Source: Chitinophaga pinensis DSM 2588 (GTDB taxonomy: Bacteria; Bacteroidota; Bacteroidia; Chitinophagales; Chitinophagaceae). Taken from it: 64,000 nucleotides of DNA. Below are positions 54,601 through 62,502 of the stretch, piece by piece; the stretch's first letter is position 1, and each line of letters begins with the position of its first letter. The stretch lies in NCBI RefSeq assembly GCF_000024005.1, contig NC_013132.1, positions 8,302,001 through 8,366,000 on the forward strand, read 5' to 3'. The notes below the pieces were generated by a model, which saw only the letters and a list, made by a program, of their open reading frames with translations, was not told the origin of the DNA and searched no databases. The position numbers were made by a program, and so were the translations under genes.

Positions 54601-54856
54601 AGTTATAGCGTTCCCCTGCATTCAGGTTATCAAAATGAAACCATCCCTTTTCATCGGTCATCTGAAAGACGGGCTTACTGCCATTGGTCTGTAAGGCTCT
54701 GACGGTAACACCTGGTATCTTTTCTCCCTGCGGATCGAGTACGATACCCGTTATATCTGGCTTCGCCTGTGCATACGACAGAGCGGGCGCCATAAAGGGC
54801 AGCAGCCATAGCAGCAGGCGTAAAAATGGAAAATGCTGGTAAAATGTTTTCGTCAT
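51629..54856 (-). CDS. SusC/RagA family TonB-linked outer-membrane protein
   Basis: A 1075-residue transporter read from the internal ATG at 54856 (signal peptide ending LSYAQ). After a carboxypeptidase-regulatory-like domain (about 30-115) comes the SusC plug with VVVGYGTQKKSEVTGAI and NVRGFTSINTGSPLILIDG, then the barrel to the C-terminus (RTYTFGLEVNF). No STN domain lies before the CTD-like domain, although a FecR/sigma pair is encoded upstream. It imports an unknown ligand with its SusD partner. Confidence 0.96.
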   Translation of the reverse strand: MTKTFYQHFPFLRLLLWLLPFMAPALSYAQAKPDITGIVLDPQGEKIPGVTVRALQTNGSKPVFQMTDEKGWFHFDNLNAGERYNFSFSSVGYKPQQLDGYIIKKGETINLIVRMRQKDDSLAQVVVVGYGTQKKSEVTGAIAQVGQEVFENRPVTSIGQALQGAIPNLNITFGDGQPGRAATFNVRGFTSINTGSPLILIDGTPGDINLVNPEDVASVTVLKDAASAAIYGARAAYGVILVTTRKAKSGQLQVRYSGNFGWGTPTRLPQVIKDPLEAATIQNDAYKGYAGSDAPGMLAVIEYLQKRKADPSLPELGVDATGNFIRGANTDWYDLFYNKQQAFSKHFVSVAGGKGNTNYYLSAGYLKQQGSFKVATDDYKRYNLRLKLDNQVADWLKIYDNVEMAQGAYDAPDKFVSGGYNIYRYLSLFANPYEAIRTPNGYYTQAGAVTFGQLEKGGRTNIKDRQLKNTIGFSTNFLDNTLRINGDYTVLATQDRNDIQTNSVYYEVRPGTVSPFTATDYYQSAYTENFDQVVNLYAEYERRLGQHHLKGLLGFNQEMNKYETFSARRDGNITPDKGALNLASGIATVGDTKEEWAIRGLFYRLNYDFKDRYLLEFNGRYDGSSRFPDSSRYGFFPSVSAGWIVSREPFFAPAKKVFNNLKLRASYGSLGNQQVAAYAFTNPMSVYKITDILDGAQPLGINAPGLLPLHFTWETATTLDFGIDFSTLNSRMDIGFDWYNRKTTKMLTQGKTLPAVLGASAPKENAADLSTKGWEFSAKWHDQFQLGNKPFSYNFSFVLSDSRSFITKFDNPNKSLINHYIGEEIGEIWGYKTLGFFQSDDEYLKYDVNQQRVQSTSYSLNGHPLAGDLKFADLNGDKKIDNGKNTVNDPGDMYKIGNSMPRYAFGFGAGASWNGVSLDVFLQGIGKMDFWPGVEAGNFWGFYNRWNQPVYDHINNDYWTPENRNAYFPRLRAYDALNNTRQLGVAQTRYLQNAAYLRVKNVSLGYILPVNWTRKAGISTAKVFFSGQNLFEFTHLSKVFDPEAISDKVDTNTANGNGFLYPVQRTYTFGLEVNF

Positions 54857-54937
54857 AAAGGTCAGTTTTAAGACAATACAATCCCTGGCCACAACTGCGG
54901 CCTGTTTTTTAGTTGGTAATAGAATGTGATCGTTTTT

Positions 54938-55957
54938 TTATTTCTTTAAGAGGAATCCTCCTTCAGCCGTACGCTCTAAAGTCAGATCATTCAATAATGC
55001 TATATTTTCCAATATTTCTGCTGGTGTATCGGATGTTGTGAATTCCGCTGTTACCCTGATATGTTGCAGACGTTTTGCGTCACAGGTGATTTTTATATTG
55101 AAATGTTGTTCCAGCTGTTGCAGGATCTGCGGTAATGGCTGCTGATGGAATACGAGGCTATTAGAAGCCACTTCTTGTCCGGTGACAGGTTCTCGTCCCA
55201 ATACAGCCGGTTTATTCACCAGCGGCTCTCTTTTACTGCTGATATCGTACACCAAAGACTCTCCAGGCTGCAGAAATACCTTATTAAAGCTGGCGATGCC
55301 TGTCTGCGGATGTACGACCACTTTTCCGCTATATAGTTTTACAGTCACCTTAGTACCCTTTTCATTGACCCCAAAGACAGTACCCAATGCCGTGACAACA
55401 GTATTACCGGCATAAACGGTAAATGGTCTGTCTTTGTCTTTTGCCACATCAAACTTTGCCTTTCCTTTTAACCACAGTTCGCGTTTATCTTTTTCGAAGC
55501 CTGTTTTACAGCGTAGTGTACTTCCTGCTCCCAGTTCGACATGCGAACTGTCGTCCATGAGCAGCTGTTTCGGCTGTTTGCCGTTATTCGTATACTCCTT
55601 CCAGGTAACAGCAGGCGAACTTTCCATGGCAAGCGATGCTTCTCGTTTATCCTGTTGGATAAATAAGGCGCCTGTCAATACGATGATACCTGTCAGTACA
55701 GCTGCCGCTGCGATCCGCTTCCAGATCATCCTGTTACGCGCATACTTATCCACATCCTGCTGTATATTGGCGAATACGCGTTGCAATACGGCCGGATGTA
55801 GTTTACCATCAGGACGGAAATGATCCCAGTCTGACTCCATCAGCAGGTCTTCCATTTCCTCCGGATGTTCACGCAAATACGCCATGACGGTACGATGTTC
55901 TTCTTCCGTACATACTCCTTTGATAAATCTTGCGTATAGGTCTGGTGATAATGCCAT
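54938..55957 (-). CDS. FecR family anti-sigma factor
   Basis: A 339-residue inner-membrane anti-sigma factor: N-terminal cytosolic helical domain (1-75, CTEEEHRTVMAYLREHPEEM), one membrane segment (about 82-105, IAAAAVLTGIIVLTGALFI), the FecR domain (about 130-235, GKAKFDVAKDKDRPFTVYAG then VTALGTVFGV) and a C-terminal STN-like DUF4974 (about 270-339, LPQILQQLEQHFNIKI). It should hold the sigma factor encoded just upstream and release it when the SusC protein is loaded. Operon order is sigma, FecR, SusC, SusD, phosphoesterase. Confidence 0.95.
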   Translation of the reverse strand: MALSPDLYARFIKGVCTEEEHRTVMAYLREHPEEMEDLLMESDWDHFRPDGKLHPAVLQRVFANIQQDVDKYARNRMIWKRIAAAAVLTGIIVLTGALFIQQDKREASLAMESSPAVTWKEYTNNGKQPKQLLMDDSSHVELGAGSTLRCKTGFEKDKRELWLKGKAKFDVAKDKDRPFTVYAGNTVVTALGTVFGVNEKGTKVTVKLYSGKVVVHPQTGIASFNKVFLQPGESLVYDISSKREPLVNKPAVLGREPVTGQEVASNSLVFHQQPLPQILQQLEQHFNIKITCDAKRLQHIRVTAEFTTSDTPAEILENIALLNDLTLERTAEGGFLLKK

Positions 55958-56041
55958 GGCAGCTGCTCATTTGCTAATACTACGTTTAACAGAAGCCGAT
56001 CCCTTACTGGTAACAATTTGTTCACATTGCCCGGGTAAGGG

Positions 56042-56569
56042 TTACATGATCGTAAAAAGGAGCAGTACGCGTCTGAGTTGTTTGAGTGCTTTAGAGATAT
56101 GGACTTCTACTGTCTTTGGGGAGATAGACAGCATATCGGATATTTCTTTATGAGAAAAACCATCAATGCGGCTAAGCATGAAAACTTTCTTACGTACAGG
56201 GGGTAGTTTATCTATTTCAAGGTGTAATTGCTGTACGGCTTCTTTATTTGCAGGGGCGGTATAGGTTTCTCCGTTTAGTACTTCTGCAGTATAGGACTGC
56301 ATAAAAGCTTTATGCTGCCTTTCCTTTCTCATGAGGTCTATGAGGGCAGTTTTTGCAATACGGAAGATCTGTGCCGATAAAGTATAGTCAGCAGACAAAC
56401 CTTTTCTATATCGCCAAAGCTTGACGAAGGTCGTCTGTAATAACTCTTCGGACCAAAGTTGAGACCCCGTATGTTTCAGGAAGTAGAAGTACAGTTTTTC
56501 ATTATAAGCATTATATACCTGCTCAAAGATCAATGTATCCCCTTCCTTTAATGCAAGTATATCTTCCAC
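56042..56569 (-). CDS. ECF RNA polymerase sigma-70 factor (Bacteroidetes family 1)
   Basis: A 175-residue ECF sigma factor. Sigma-2 region (about 10-75: DTLIFEQVYNAYNEKLYFYF, LLQTTFVKLWRYRKGL) and sigma-4 helix-turn-helix (about 120-170: RIDGFSHKEISDMLSISPKT). It is the TIGR02985-type partner of the FecR anti-sigma downstream (84 nt gap) and probably drives the SusCD operon, an autoregulatory arrangement normal for the phylum. Confidence 0.95.
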   Translation of the reverse strand: MEDILALKEGDTLIFEQVYNAYNEKLYFYFLKHTGSQLWSEELLQTTFVKLWRYRKGLSADYTLSAQIFRIAKTALIDLMRKERQHKAFMQSYTAEVLNGETYTAPANKEAVQQLHLEIDKLPPVRKKVFMLSRIDGFSHKEISDMLSISPKTVEVHISKALKQLRRVLLLFTIM

Positions 56570-56755
56570 GAACTGGCATTTTCGGCAGAGGCAAAGTTTG
56601 CAAATTCTACAGAAAAGTGCTTATTAATAAATGATTAAGGATTGGTGGAAATGTGTGTTTACAAAACTCCATAACATGTGGGAAGGCTTTGCGAAAAAAT
56701 AAAATACCGCCCAAACCCTTGCCGGTAGCTGATCTAAAAATATTTCTACTTTTTA

Positions 56756-56787
56756 TTTGTTGAATTAAAATATTTATCCAATATTTG
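56756..56787 (+). promoter_or_regulatory. Promoter of the second tRNA-Asp
   Basis: TTTG at 56756-56759 and AATATTTG at 56780-56787 (one mismatch to TAnnTTTG), with a 20-nt gap, 33 nt before the tRNA. Confidence 0.5.
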
Positions 56788-56820
56788 CACCCCGATCGAA
56801 CGAAAGGGAAACGGAGAAAA

Positions 56821-56894
56821 GGATCAGTAGTTCAGTTGGTTAGAATGCCGCCCTGTCACGGCGGAGGTCGCGGGTTCGAGTCCCGTCTGGTCCG
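56821..56894 (+). tRNA. tRNA-Asp (GTC), second identical copy
   Basis: All 74 bases equal the copy at 21109-21182, including anticodon GTC and the unencoded CA end. The flanks differ, so this is a separate transcription unit. Confidence 0.97.
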
Positions 56895-56897
56895 CAG

Positions 56898-56943
56898 AAA
56901 CCGGTTTTTTGAAAGTAATTTCAGAAAACCGGTTTTCTTTTTT
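56898..56943 (+). terminator. Terminator of the second tRNA-Asp
   Basis: AAACCGGTTTT / AAAACCGGTTT stem (11 bp) with a 16-nt loop and a T-rich tail. Confidence 0.75.
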
Positions 56944-57139
56944 TTGCTCAATCCCAATTAATCTTGCTTTCAACATTATCAATAAAGTTCTTCTTATCGC
57001 TTAATCCCAAAAATGCGAGAAACAGAACAAGCAGCGAACAGTTGCACCTATTCGCTTAATGATTTGATTCAAGAGAAAATTAAACTGTAAGCATTAAGAG
57101 AAGAAACTGGTATCATATCATCTGTGTTATAATTAGCTT

Positions 57140-58672
57140 TTATTCCATTTCTTTTACCAGTAATTCTTCAACAGATCGTTTCTCAGAAGAAAAACTAATA
57201 CCTATTGCAATTTTTTTTCTCTTATCTAACTGATATGAACGTAAATATCCTTTCTCAAAAATCTGATTCAGAGCACTTTGTGCTGTTCCATTCAGTTTCA
57301 ATTCTATCGCAAAAATATTTTGTTCCGTAAATACCAAAATATCGCATCTACCAGTTGCACTGTGTACTTCGCTACGTACATCAAGACCTAAGCGCTTAAA
57401 GGATAGATGTACTATGATATGAAAGATTGATTCGCTTTCTGCTTTCCAATGATCATAAGGAATAGTTGACAAAAGTACATCCAATGCTTTCATTATTTGA
57501 GGAATATTATTATTCTTCAATGCCTCACCCAAATCATTTGTAACAGCCAAAGAATCATTACCGGGAAAAACATTTCTGTAAGCGCTTAGTAATGCATCTG
57601 TCAAACTCTCTTCCACTTCCGAATTCGGATATCCCAACTCATACAATCTATTATTCGCGTTGTATCCCTTTATAGTCAGATAGCCTGTTTGGAACAATAC
57701 CGGCACAACAGCAATATGTTCGACATTAAAGTTGCTTAAAGCATTTTCTCCGATATATACATTTTCCAGATCAAACTCTTTATTGCGCTTCATCAGATTC
57801 ACCAACCAGGTGGGTGTACCCGTTTGAAACCAATAATTCCTAAAATCACGGCCATCCATATATTTCAATACAGAAAACGGGTTATACACCCGTTCAGCAT
57901 CTTCATGCCAGGCATAACCATTGTACCATAACTTCAATTTAGTTAATAAATCAGACTGATGCTGCTGTATTTCAGCTATCTCATCCTTAAAATTCGTCTG
58001 AAGTTCCTCCTGCGTAATACCGGCAATAGTGGCATAATTACGGTGGATTGTAATGTCATTCAGGTTATTTAAATCAGAAAAAATACTAACCTTAGGAAAC
58101 CTGCTCACACCGGTAATCAACAACAAACGGATATATTCATCAGCATCCTTGAGTACAGAATAAAAACTTTTAATTACAGAGCGGTTCTCCTCAACCTTCT
58201 CTAAATCTTCCAGGTAGTCTGTAATGGGCTTATCATACTCATCGATCAGGATCACGACTCTGTCATTCTTAGCAACTTTTCTGATCAACTCTCTGAACTT
58301 CAATGCAAGGCTATCTTCAACTAATTGGACATCAAATGCTTTCGCCAAAAAATCAAGCTCCCGGCTAAGGGCTTCAATCAGTCCCAATTCTTTGTAGGCA
58401 ATATGACTGAATCGAAGGTGTATCACCGGATGCTTCTGTTCCCAATTCCATTGATCATGGATCCAAAGACCTTCAAATAGTTCTTTATTACCACTGAAAA
58501 TCTCCTTAATCGTAGACAGTAAGAGGGATTTGCCAAAACGCCTTGGACGACTCAGGAAATAGTAATTACCGGAGTCGATTAGTTTATAGATTGATTGAGT
58601 TTTATCGACATATAGAAAACCCTCCTTTCTTATTTTCCTAAAATCCTGTAAGCCAATTGGATACTTCCTCAT
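57140..58672 (-). CDS. AAA-like ATPase with PD-(D/E)XK nuclease domain
   Basis: A 510-residue protein of the AAA-ATPase_like/PDDEXK_9 family, common in multiple copies in Bacteroidota and often near mobile regions. Order: N-terminal PIGLQDFRKIRKEGFLYVDK, Walker A RPRRFGKSLL (42-51), Walker B VVILIDEYDKP (about 143), and a C-terminal nuclease-like core GRCDILVFTEQNIFAIELKL with the D...ExK set. The biological role is unclear. It sits next to tRNA-Asp, which may hint at past mobility. A TATCTTTG element touches its start. Confidence 0.9.
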   Translation of the reverse strand: MRKYPIGLQDFRKIRKEGFLYVDKTQSIYKLIDSGNYYFLSRPRRFGKSLLLSTIKEIFSGNKELFEGLWIHDQWNWEQKHPVIHLRFSHIAYKELGLIEALSRELDFLAKAFDVQLVEDSLALKFRELIRKVAKNDRVVILIDEYDKPITDYLEDLEKVEENRSVIKSFYSVLKDADEYIRLLLITGVSRFPKVSIFSDLNNLNDITIHRNYATIAGITQEELQTNFKDEIAEIQQHQSDLLTKLKLWYNGYAWHEDAERVYNPFSVLKYMDGRDFRNYWFQTGTPTWLVNLMKRNKEFDLENVYIGENALSNFNVEHIAVVPVLFQTGYLTIKGYNANNRLYELGYPNSEVEESLTDALLSAYRNVFPGNDSLAVTNDLGEALKNNNIPQIMKALDVLLSTIPYDHWKAESESIFHIIVHLSFKRLGLDVRSEVHSATGRCDILVFTEQNIFAIELKLNGTAQSALNQIFEKGYLRSYQLDKRKKIAIGISFSSEKRSVEELLVKEME

Positions 58673-58677
58673 GTAAA

Positions 58678-58685
58678 CAAAGATA
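58678..58685 (-). promoter_or_regulatory. -7 element overlapping the ATPase start
   Basis: TATCTTTG on the minus strand, only 6 nt before the start codon, implying an almost leaderless mRNA if used. No clear -33 element. Confidence 0.35.
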
Positions 58686-58815
58686 AATAAATTTTTATGC
58701 CCTATGCCTGGCAGCTACCGCTTCACATCCTCTTGCAAGAAATTGGGAACCACTTGGGCTTGTTTTATTAAAAGACCTGCATTTTCTTCAGGAGGCTTGA
58801 TCAATAATATAGCAT

Positions 58816-58823
58816 TATCTTTG
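58816..58823 (+). promoter_or_regulatory. -7 element of the luciferase-like oxidoreductase gene
   Basis: TATCTTTG lies 30 nt before the ATG at 58854, inside the longer upstream open frame. It supports the shorter start. A weak TTG is at 58797. Confidence 0.5.
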
Positions 58824-58853
58824 AAAAGGATATTCGCCATTGAAGAGAGACAT

Positions 58854-59876
58854 ATGAAGAAAATAGGATTTTTATCGTTTGGACATTGGTCTAATCACCC
58901 AGCCTATAAAACGCGTACGGCGAGTGATACACTACTTCAATCTATTGATCTAGCTGTTGCTGCCGAGGCCATCGGCTTAGACGGTGCTTACTTTCGCGTA
59001 CATCATTTTGCGGCTCAGTTAGCCTCTCCGTTCCCTTTGCTTGCTGCTATCGGCGCTAAAACAAAGAGCATAGAGATCGGAACAGGTGTTATTGACATGC
59101 GTTATGAAAACCCGTTGTATATGGTGGAGGACGCCGGAGCTGCCGACTTAATTTCGGGCGGCCGATTACAGCTGGGAATCAGCAGAGGGTCGCCTGAACA
59201 GGTAATTGACGGATGGCGTTATTTTGGGTATGAACCAGCTGAAGGGGAAACTGACGCAGACATGGGACGCAGGAAAGCGTTGGCGTTTCTGGATAAACTC
59301 AACGGAGTTGGATTTGCAGCCCCCAATCCATACCCAATGTTTCCTAATCCGCCAGGATTATTACGATTGGAACCTTACTCTGAACAATTGAAGGATCGTA
59401 TCTGGTGGGGAGCAGGATCCAATGCTACTGCTATATGGGCAGCTGAAAACGGAATGAACCTTCAAAGTTCCACCTTGAAATTCGATGAAAGTGGCAAACC
59501 ATTCCATGTACAACAAGCAGAGCAGATCAGGTTGTACAAAGAAGCGTGGAAAAACGCAGGACATCAGCGACAACCAAGGGTTTCAGTGAGTCGGTCTATT
59601 TTTGCATTGATTAATGATCAGGATAGATATTTCTTCGGACAGGAAACGAATAGAGTTGACAAAGTTGGTTTTATTGAAAGTGACAAACGCGCTATTTTCG
59701 GAAGAAGCTATGCCGGAGAACCGGATCAGCTTATCAGGGAGCTGGCCCAGGACGAAGCTATTCAGGAAGCTGATACACTTCTCTTAACCATTCCAAACAC
59801 CCTGGGAGTTGATTACAACATACATGTTCTGTCATCCATCCTGGAGCATGTCGCTCCCGGATTAGGTTGGCGTTAA
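58854..59876 (+). CDS. LLM class flavin-dependent oxidoreductase
   Basis: A 340-residue luciferase-like monooxygenase-fold protein (FMN or F420 type). Motifs: KKIGFLSFGHWSNH, VAAEAIGLDGAYFRVHHFA, IGTGVIDMRYENPLYMVEDA and LISGGRLQLGISRGSPEQVI. The start at 58854 is preferred over the longer frame from 58704 because the added 50 residues are low in coding character and contain the promoter. It stands alone and ends in a strong terminator. Substrate unknown. Confidence 0.92.
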   Translation: MKKIGFLSFGHWSNHPAYKTRTASDTLLQSIDLAVAAEAIGLDGAYFRVHHFAAQLASPFPLLAAIGAKTKSIEIGTGVIDMRYENPLYMVEDAGAADLISGGRLQLGISRGSPEQVIDGWRYFGYEPAEGETDADMGRRKALAFLDKLNGVGFAAPNPYPMFPNPPGLLRLEPYSEQLKDRIWWGAGSNATAIWAAENGMNLQSSTLKFDESGKPFHVQQAEQIRLYKEAWKNAGHQRQPRVSVSRSIFALINDQDRYFFGQETNRVDKVGFIESDKRAIFGRSYAGEPDQLIRELAQDEAIQEADTLLLTIPNTLGVDYNIHVLSSILEHVAPGLGWR

Positions 59877-59933
59877 AAATCGCTGTAAATAAAAGAACTG
59901 CGCAAAGGCGGTTCTTTTATTTACAGCGATTTT
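59877..59933 (+). terminator. Long-stem terminator after the oxidoreductase
   Basis: About 22-bp stem AAATCGCTGTAAATAAAAGA.../...TCTTTTATTTACAGCGATTT directly after the stop codon, with a 12-nt loop. Confidence 0.85.
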
Positions 59934-60517
59934 AAGTTTTCCAAAAATATAGTCACTGGCAACTGCTATGGTGTCTACTATAAGTATTATTACCATAAAT
60001 ACTGTTATAACCTGAGTGCTAGACCTGAGTAGCATCGCGGTAATATCAAGTGGCCTATCTATTTATAAATTGAGTACAAGTATTCCCGAAGCTCAACAAT
60101 TCCTCCTCAAATTGTAACTACGCTTTTCCACAATATGTGATAGCCTTTCTGCCCCATATCACTGAGTATAAAAACAGACAATCTACTGATGTTATCCATT
60201 TTAGACCTTATACATCTATTCTATATGTGTGTGGTGTGATTTCCACCATCAATCCTTTTTGAATATGATTATCAAATAGTTACAACTCGCATTTCCATAT
60301 CTCACTTATTCCCATCCCCAATCTGCCTGTAACACTTCCACACCTACTAAAACCAACAATTCAATTACATGAATTAGTAATCAATCTATTACGAAATTAA
60401 GTATGGTATAAACCATTTATGTGGCACCACAGTCATCAGCTACGGCATACTTATTGGCTAAAACATCAATGCGTTTATTTTGTATATATTTTTTTACGCA
60501 AATATTTGGTAATACCT
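59934..60517. other. Intergenic region before the sigma-like gene
   Basis: AT-rich, no gene or repeat recognised. At its right end TTTG (60479-60482) and AATATTTG (60501-60508), 18 nt apart, may be the promoter of the sigma-like gene, giving a very short leader. Confidence 0.5.
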
Positions 60518-61669
60518 ATGCTACAGCAACTTACAAATTTGCCGGACAATGAACTGATGGCCAGAGCAAGAAAACTGAAAGATGAAGAAGCAGCAGGAAT
60601 ATTGCTCGAAAGATATAGTCATTTACTGGCAGCAGTCTCTTTACCTTCTTTGAATAGTTACGGTAATACACCGGACGATTTCTTCCCCTCGCTTTTGCGA
60701 CGACTGTTTTACAGTCTGCAAACGCAGACCATTCCCAAGCTGGGCGAATGGATGCAGTTCTTTATAAAGTCACAGGGAAACAGGACAACTAAAAACACCT
60801 TCTTTTTCCCGTCTTCCGCATCGAGTGATATCACGCGGCTGGAGTATAAAGTGGAAAAAGCGAACACGAACCTCTTGCAGAAACAGCAGCTTACATCCAC
60901 TATGGATGCTGCGTTTGATCAGCTGGATGAAGCCGACAGGGATCTGTTACATGAATTCTACTTTGAGCAGAAAACATTTGCAGAAATAGCGGCTGAACAG
61001 GGCTACACCATCGAAGAGGTCAGAACAATGGTCAAAAGTGCCAAACAGGAACTGGCTTCTCTCTCTCTGGCAAACCTGGAAACAGCCAAAGCAAGAGATG
61101 GAAAACCTGTAGCGGATACCGTACCTGAGCAAACTGTGACGCCAGTGTACGCAAGATCTGCCAAACGGGAAAAAGATAGCAATCAGGCAGGGGCTACATT
61201 AGAAATACAGGAACAGGTTACCAGCCCGGGGCGTGCAAGATCTGCGAAGCGGAAAAAAGACACCGTACAGGAAGGGGCAGTATTAGAAATAGAGGAAGGT
61301 GTTGTTAGTCCCGCCCCTGCAAAAGCTACAAGGCGAAAAAAAGAAACGATACAGGAACATGCAACACTGGAAATACAGGAACACACCGTTGTTGTGAGAC
61401 CTGCAAGATCAACCAAACGAAAAAAAGAAATTAGTCAGGAAGAGGCAATACTGGAAATACAGGGGCAACACACAAATGTAGCATATACAGCACCTGCACA
61501 ACAGGAAACGATGATGCAAGGGTACGAAAAACTGGGAAAACGGACACACCATAGGAATTTGGGATATATAAAAATTGAAAAACAAGAACAAGTTATAACT
61601 CCGGGATATGCAAAATTTGGACAACAAGGACAAGATATTAAAGATCTTCAGCAGGGTTCATTGTTTTAA
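60518..61669 (+). CDS. Sigma-like protein with four 28-residue C-terminal repeats
   Basis: A 383-residue protein. I start at Met 60518 (MLQQLTNLPDNEL), after a membrane-like but unlikely upstream extension from 60419. Residues 1-190 look like a divergent ECF sigma factor: DEEAAGILLERYSHLLAAVS (sigma-2-like) and DLLHEFYFEQKTFAEIAAEQ then TIEEVRTMVKSAKQEL (sigma-4 helix-turn-helix). Residues 211-322 are four in-phase 28-residue repeats with basic patches such as ARSAKRKKD and acidic LEIQE runs; a fifth degenerate unit follows. Its end overlaps the anti-sigma-like gene by 62 nt in another frame. Confidence 0.7.
   Translation: MLQQLTNLPDNELMARARKLKDEEAAGILLERYSHLLAAVSLPSLNSYGNTPDDFFPSLLRRLFYSLQTQTIPKLGEWMQFFIKSQGNRTTKNTFFFPSSASSDITRLEYKVEKANTNLLQKQQLTSTMDAAFDQLDEADRDLLHEFYFEQKTFAEIAAEQGYTIEEVRTMVKSAKQELASLSLANLETAKARDGKPVADTVPEQTVTPVYARSAKREKDSNQAGATLEIQEQVTSPGRARSAKRKKDTVQEGAVLEIEEGVVSPAPAKATRRKKETIQEHATLEIQEHTVVVRPARSTKRKKEISQEEAILEIQGQHTNVAYTAPAQQETMMQGYEKLGKRTHHRNLGYIKIEKQEQVITPGYAKFGQQGQDIKDLQQGSLF
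61148..61483 (+). repeat. Four 84-bp in-frame tandem repeats
   Basis: Units at 61148, 61232, 61316 and 61400, each 84 bp, encode the pattern xARSxKRKKExxQExAxLEI followed by QExxxxxx. Divergence between units shows they are old rather than freshly duplicated. A degenerate fifth unit lies at the C-terminus. Confidence 0.9.
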
Positions 61670-62441
61670 TAAAGATCAGCTGCCACGTTATGTAGATGGC
61701 CGTTTAACACATGTTGAAAAACACCTGCTGGAACAGCACCTCGTCAATTGTGAACTTTGTAGTGATGCCGTCGAGATTCTCCAAAAGCCGAAATTCAATA
61801 CGCAATATCAAGCGATGGGTCAGAGAGTACAACAATATATTCGTAATAGTACCGACATCGCGCCCCAGCTGCATGAAACAGAGCGTTACCAAAAGAAAAT
61901 AGAAATTACAGAAAGCTTTTTAACTTATTTCTGGGGAGCAGTAGCAGGCATACTGGTACTTGGTCTTTTCTACATTATCCAGAAACAGGTAAAAAAAGAA
62001 AACAAGCAACACTCTTTTGCCACTATAGAAAACATTCATACCCCTGCGGCCAGTACTGAACCTCAGGCAGCAATTGGTAAGGCACACGTAGTATCTGCGG
62101 CTACGCTTTCTACCAACACTGCCCGTCAACTGCCAAAAGATACTGGCAAGGCTGCGGCAGTATCGGTCGTAATAGCAGATGAAAATGCAGATTCGGATAA
62201 GGTCCTTTATAAAACGGCAATGAGTTACTATCATGAGGGTAGTCTTGATGAAGCAATGTCCCGTTTTACACAGTTAACCGCCGATTCAGGCAGTCGTTAC
62301 AGGGAACTAGCACATTATCAACTGGCGATGTGTTACAAATTCAAGCACCAAAAAGTCAAAGCGCGTCATATGTTCAGAGAATTAGTGGAAATGAATGGCC
62401 GGATGAAGAAAAGAGCGCAATTAGCATTAAACAAGCTTTAA
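61608..62441 (+). CDS. Zinc-finger anti-sigma-like membrane protein with TPR tail
   Basis: A 277-residue protein. The N-terminal zinc-finger anti-sigma (zf-HC2-like) motif is RYVDGRLTHVEKHLLEQHLV then NCELC, with H44-x3-C48-x2-C51. One membrane segment lies at about 105-125 (FLTYFWGAVAGILVLGLFY). After a Thr/Ala-rich periplasmic linker the C-terminus (about 195-277) forms TPR-like helices (KTAMSYYHEGSLDEAMSRF). The 62-nt overlap with the sigma-like gene points to translational coupling and a regulator-antiregulator pair. No other in-frame start is available. Confidence 0.75.
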   Translation: MQNLDNKDKILKIFSRVHCFNKDQLPRYVDGRLTHVEKHLLEQHLVNCELCSDAVEILQKPKFNTQYQAMGQRVQQYIRNSTDIAPQLHETERYQKKIEITESFLTYFWGAVAGILVLGLFYIIQKQVKKENKQHSFATIENIHTPAASTEPQAAIGKAHVVSAATLSTNTARQLPKDTGKAAAVSVVIADENADSDKVLYKTAMSYYHEGSLDEAMSRFTQLTADSGSRYRELAHYQLAMCYKFKHQKVKARHMFRELVEMNGRMKKRAQLALNKL

Positions 62442-62466
62442 CTATTGTTCGTGATACAGCAAACAG

Positions 62467-62497
62467 AGAAGCTGTCTGACATAGCAAAGCAGCTTCT
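62467..62497 (+). terminator. Terminator after the anti-sigma-like gene
   Basis: AGAAGCTG / CAGCTTCT 8-bp stem with a 15-nt loop and TTTTG tail. It lies between converging genes. Confidence 0.7.
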
Positions 62498-62502
62498 TTT
62501 GT

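Noticed and set aside
21109..56894. Genomic island bounded by the two tRNA-Asp copies
   Set aside because: The interval holds housekeeping and Bacteroidota-typical genes, has no integrase, and each tRNA is complete with its own promoter and terminator.
57140..58672. The AAA/PD-(D/E)XK gene as a mobile-element or phage-defence marker
   Set aside because: No transposase, integrase, attachment-site repeat or partner defence gene is next to it; the family is common and its role unknown.
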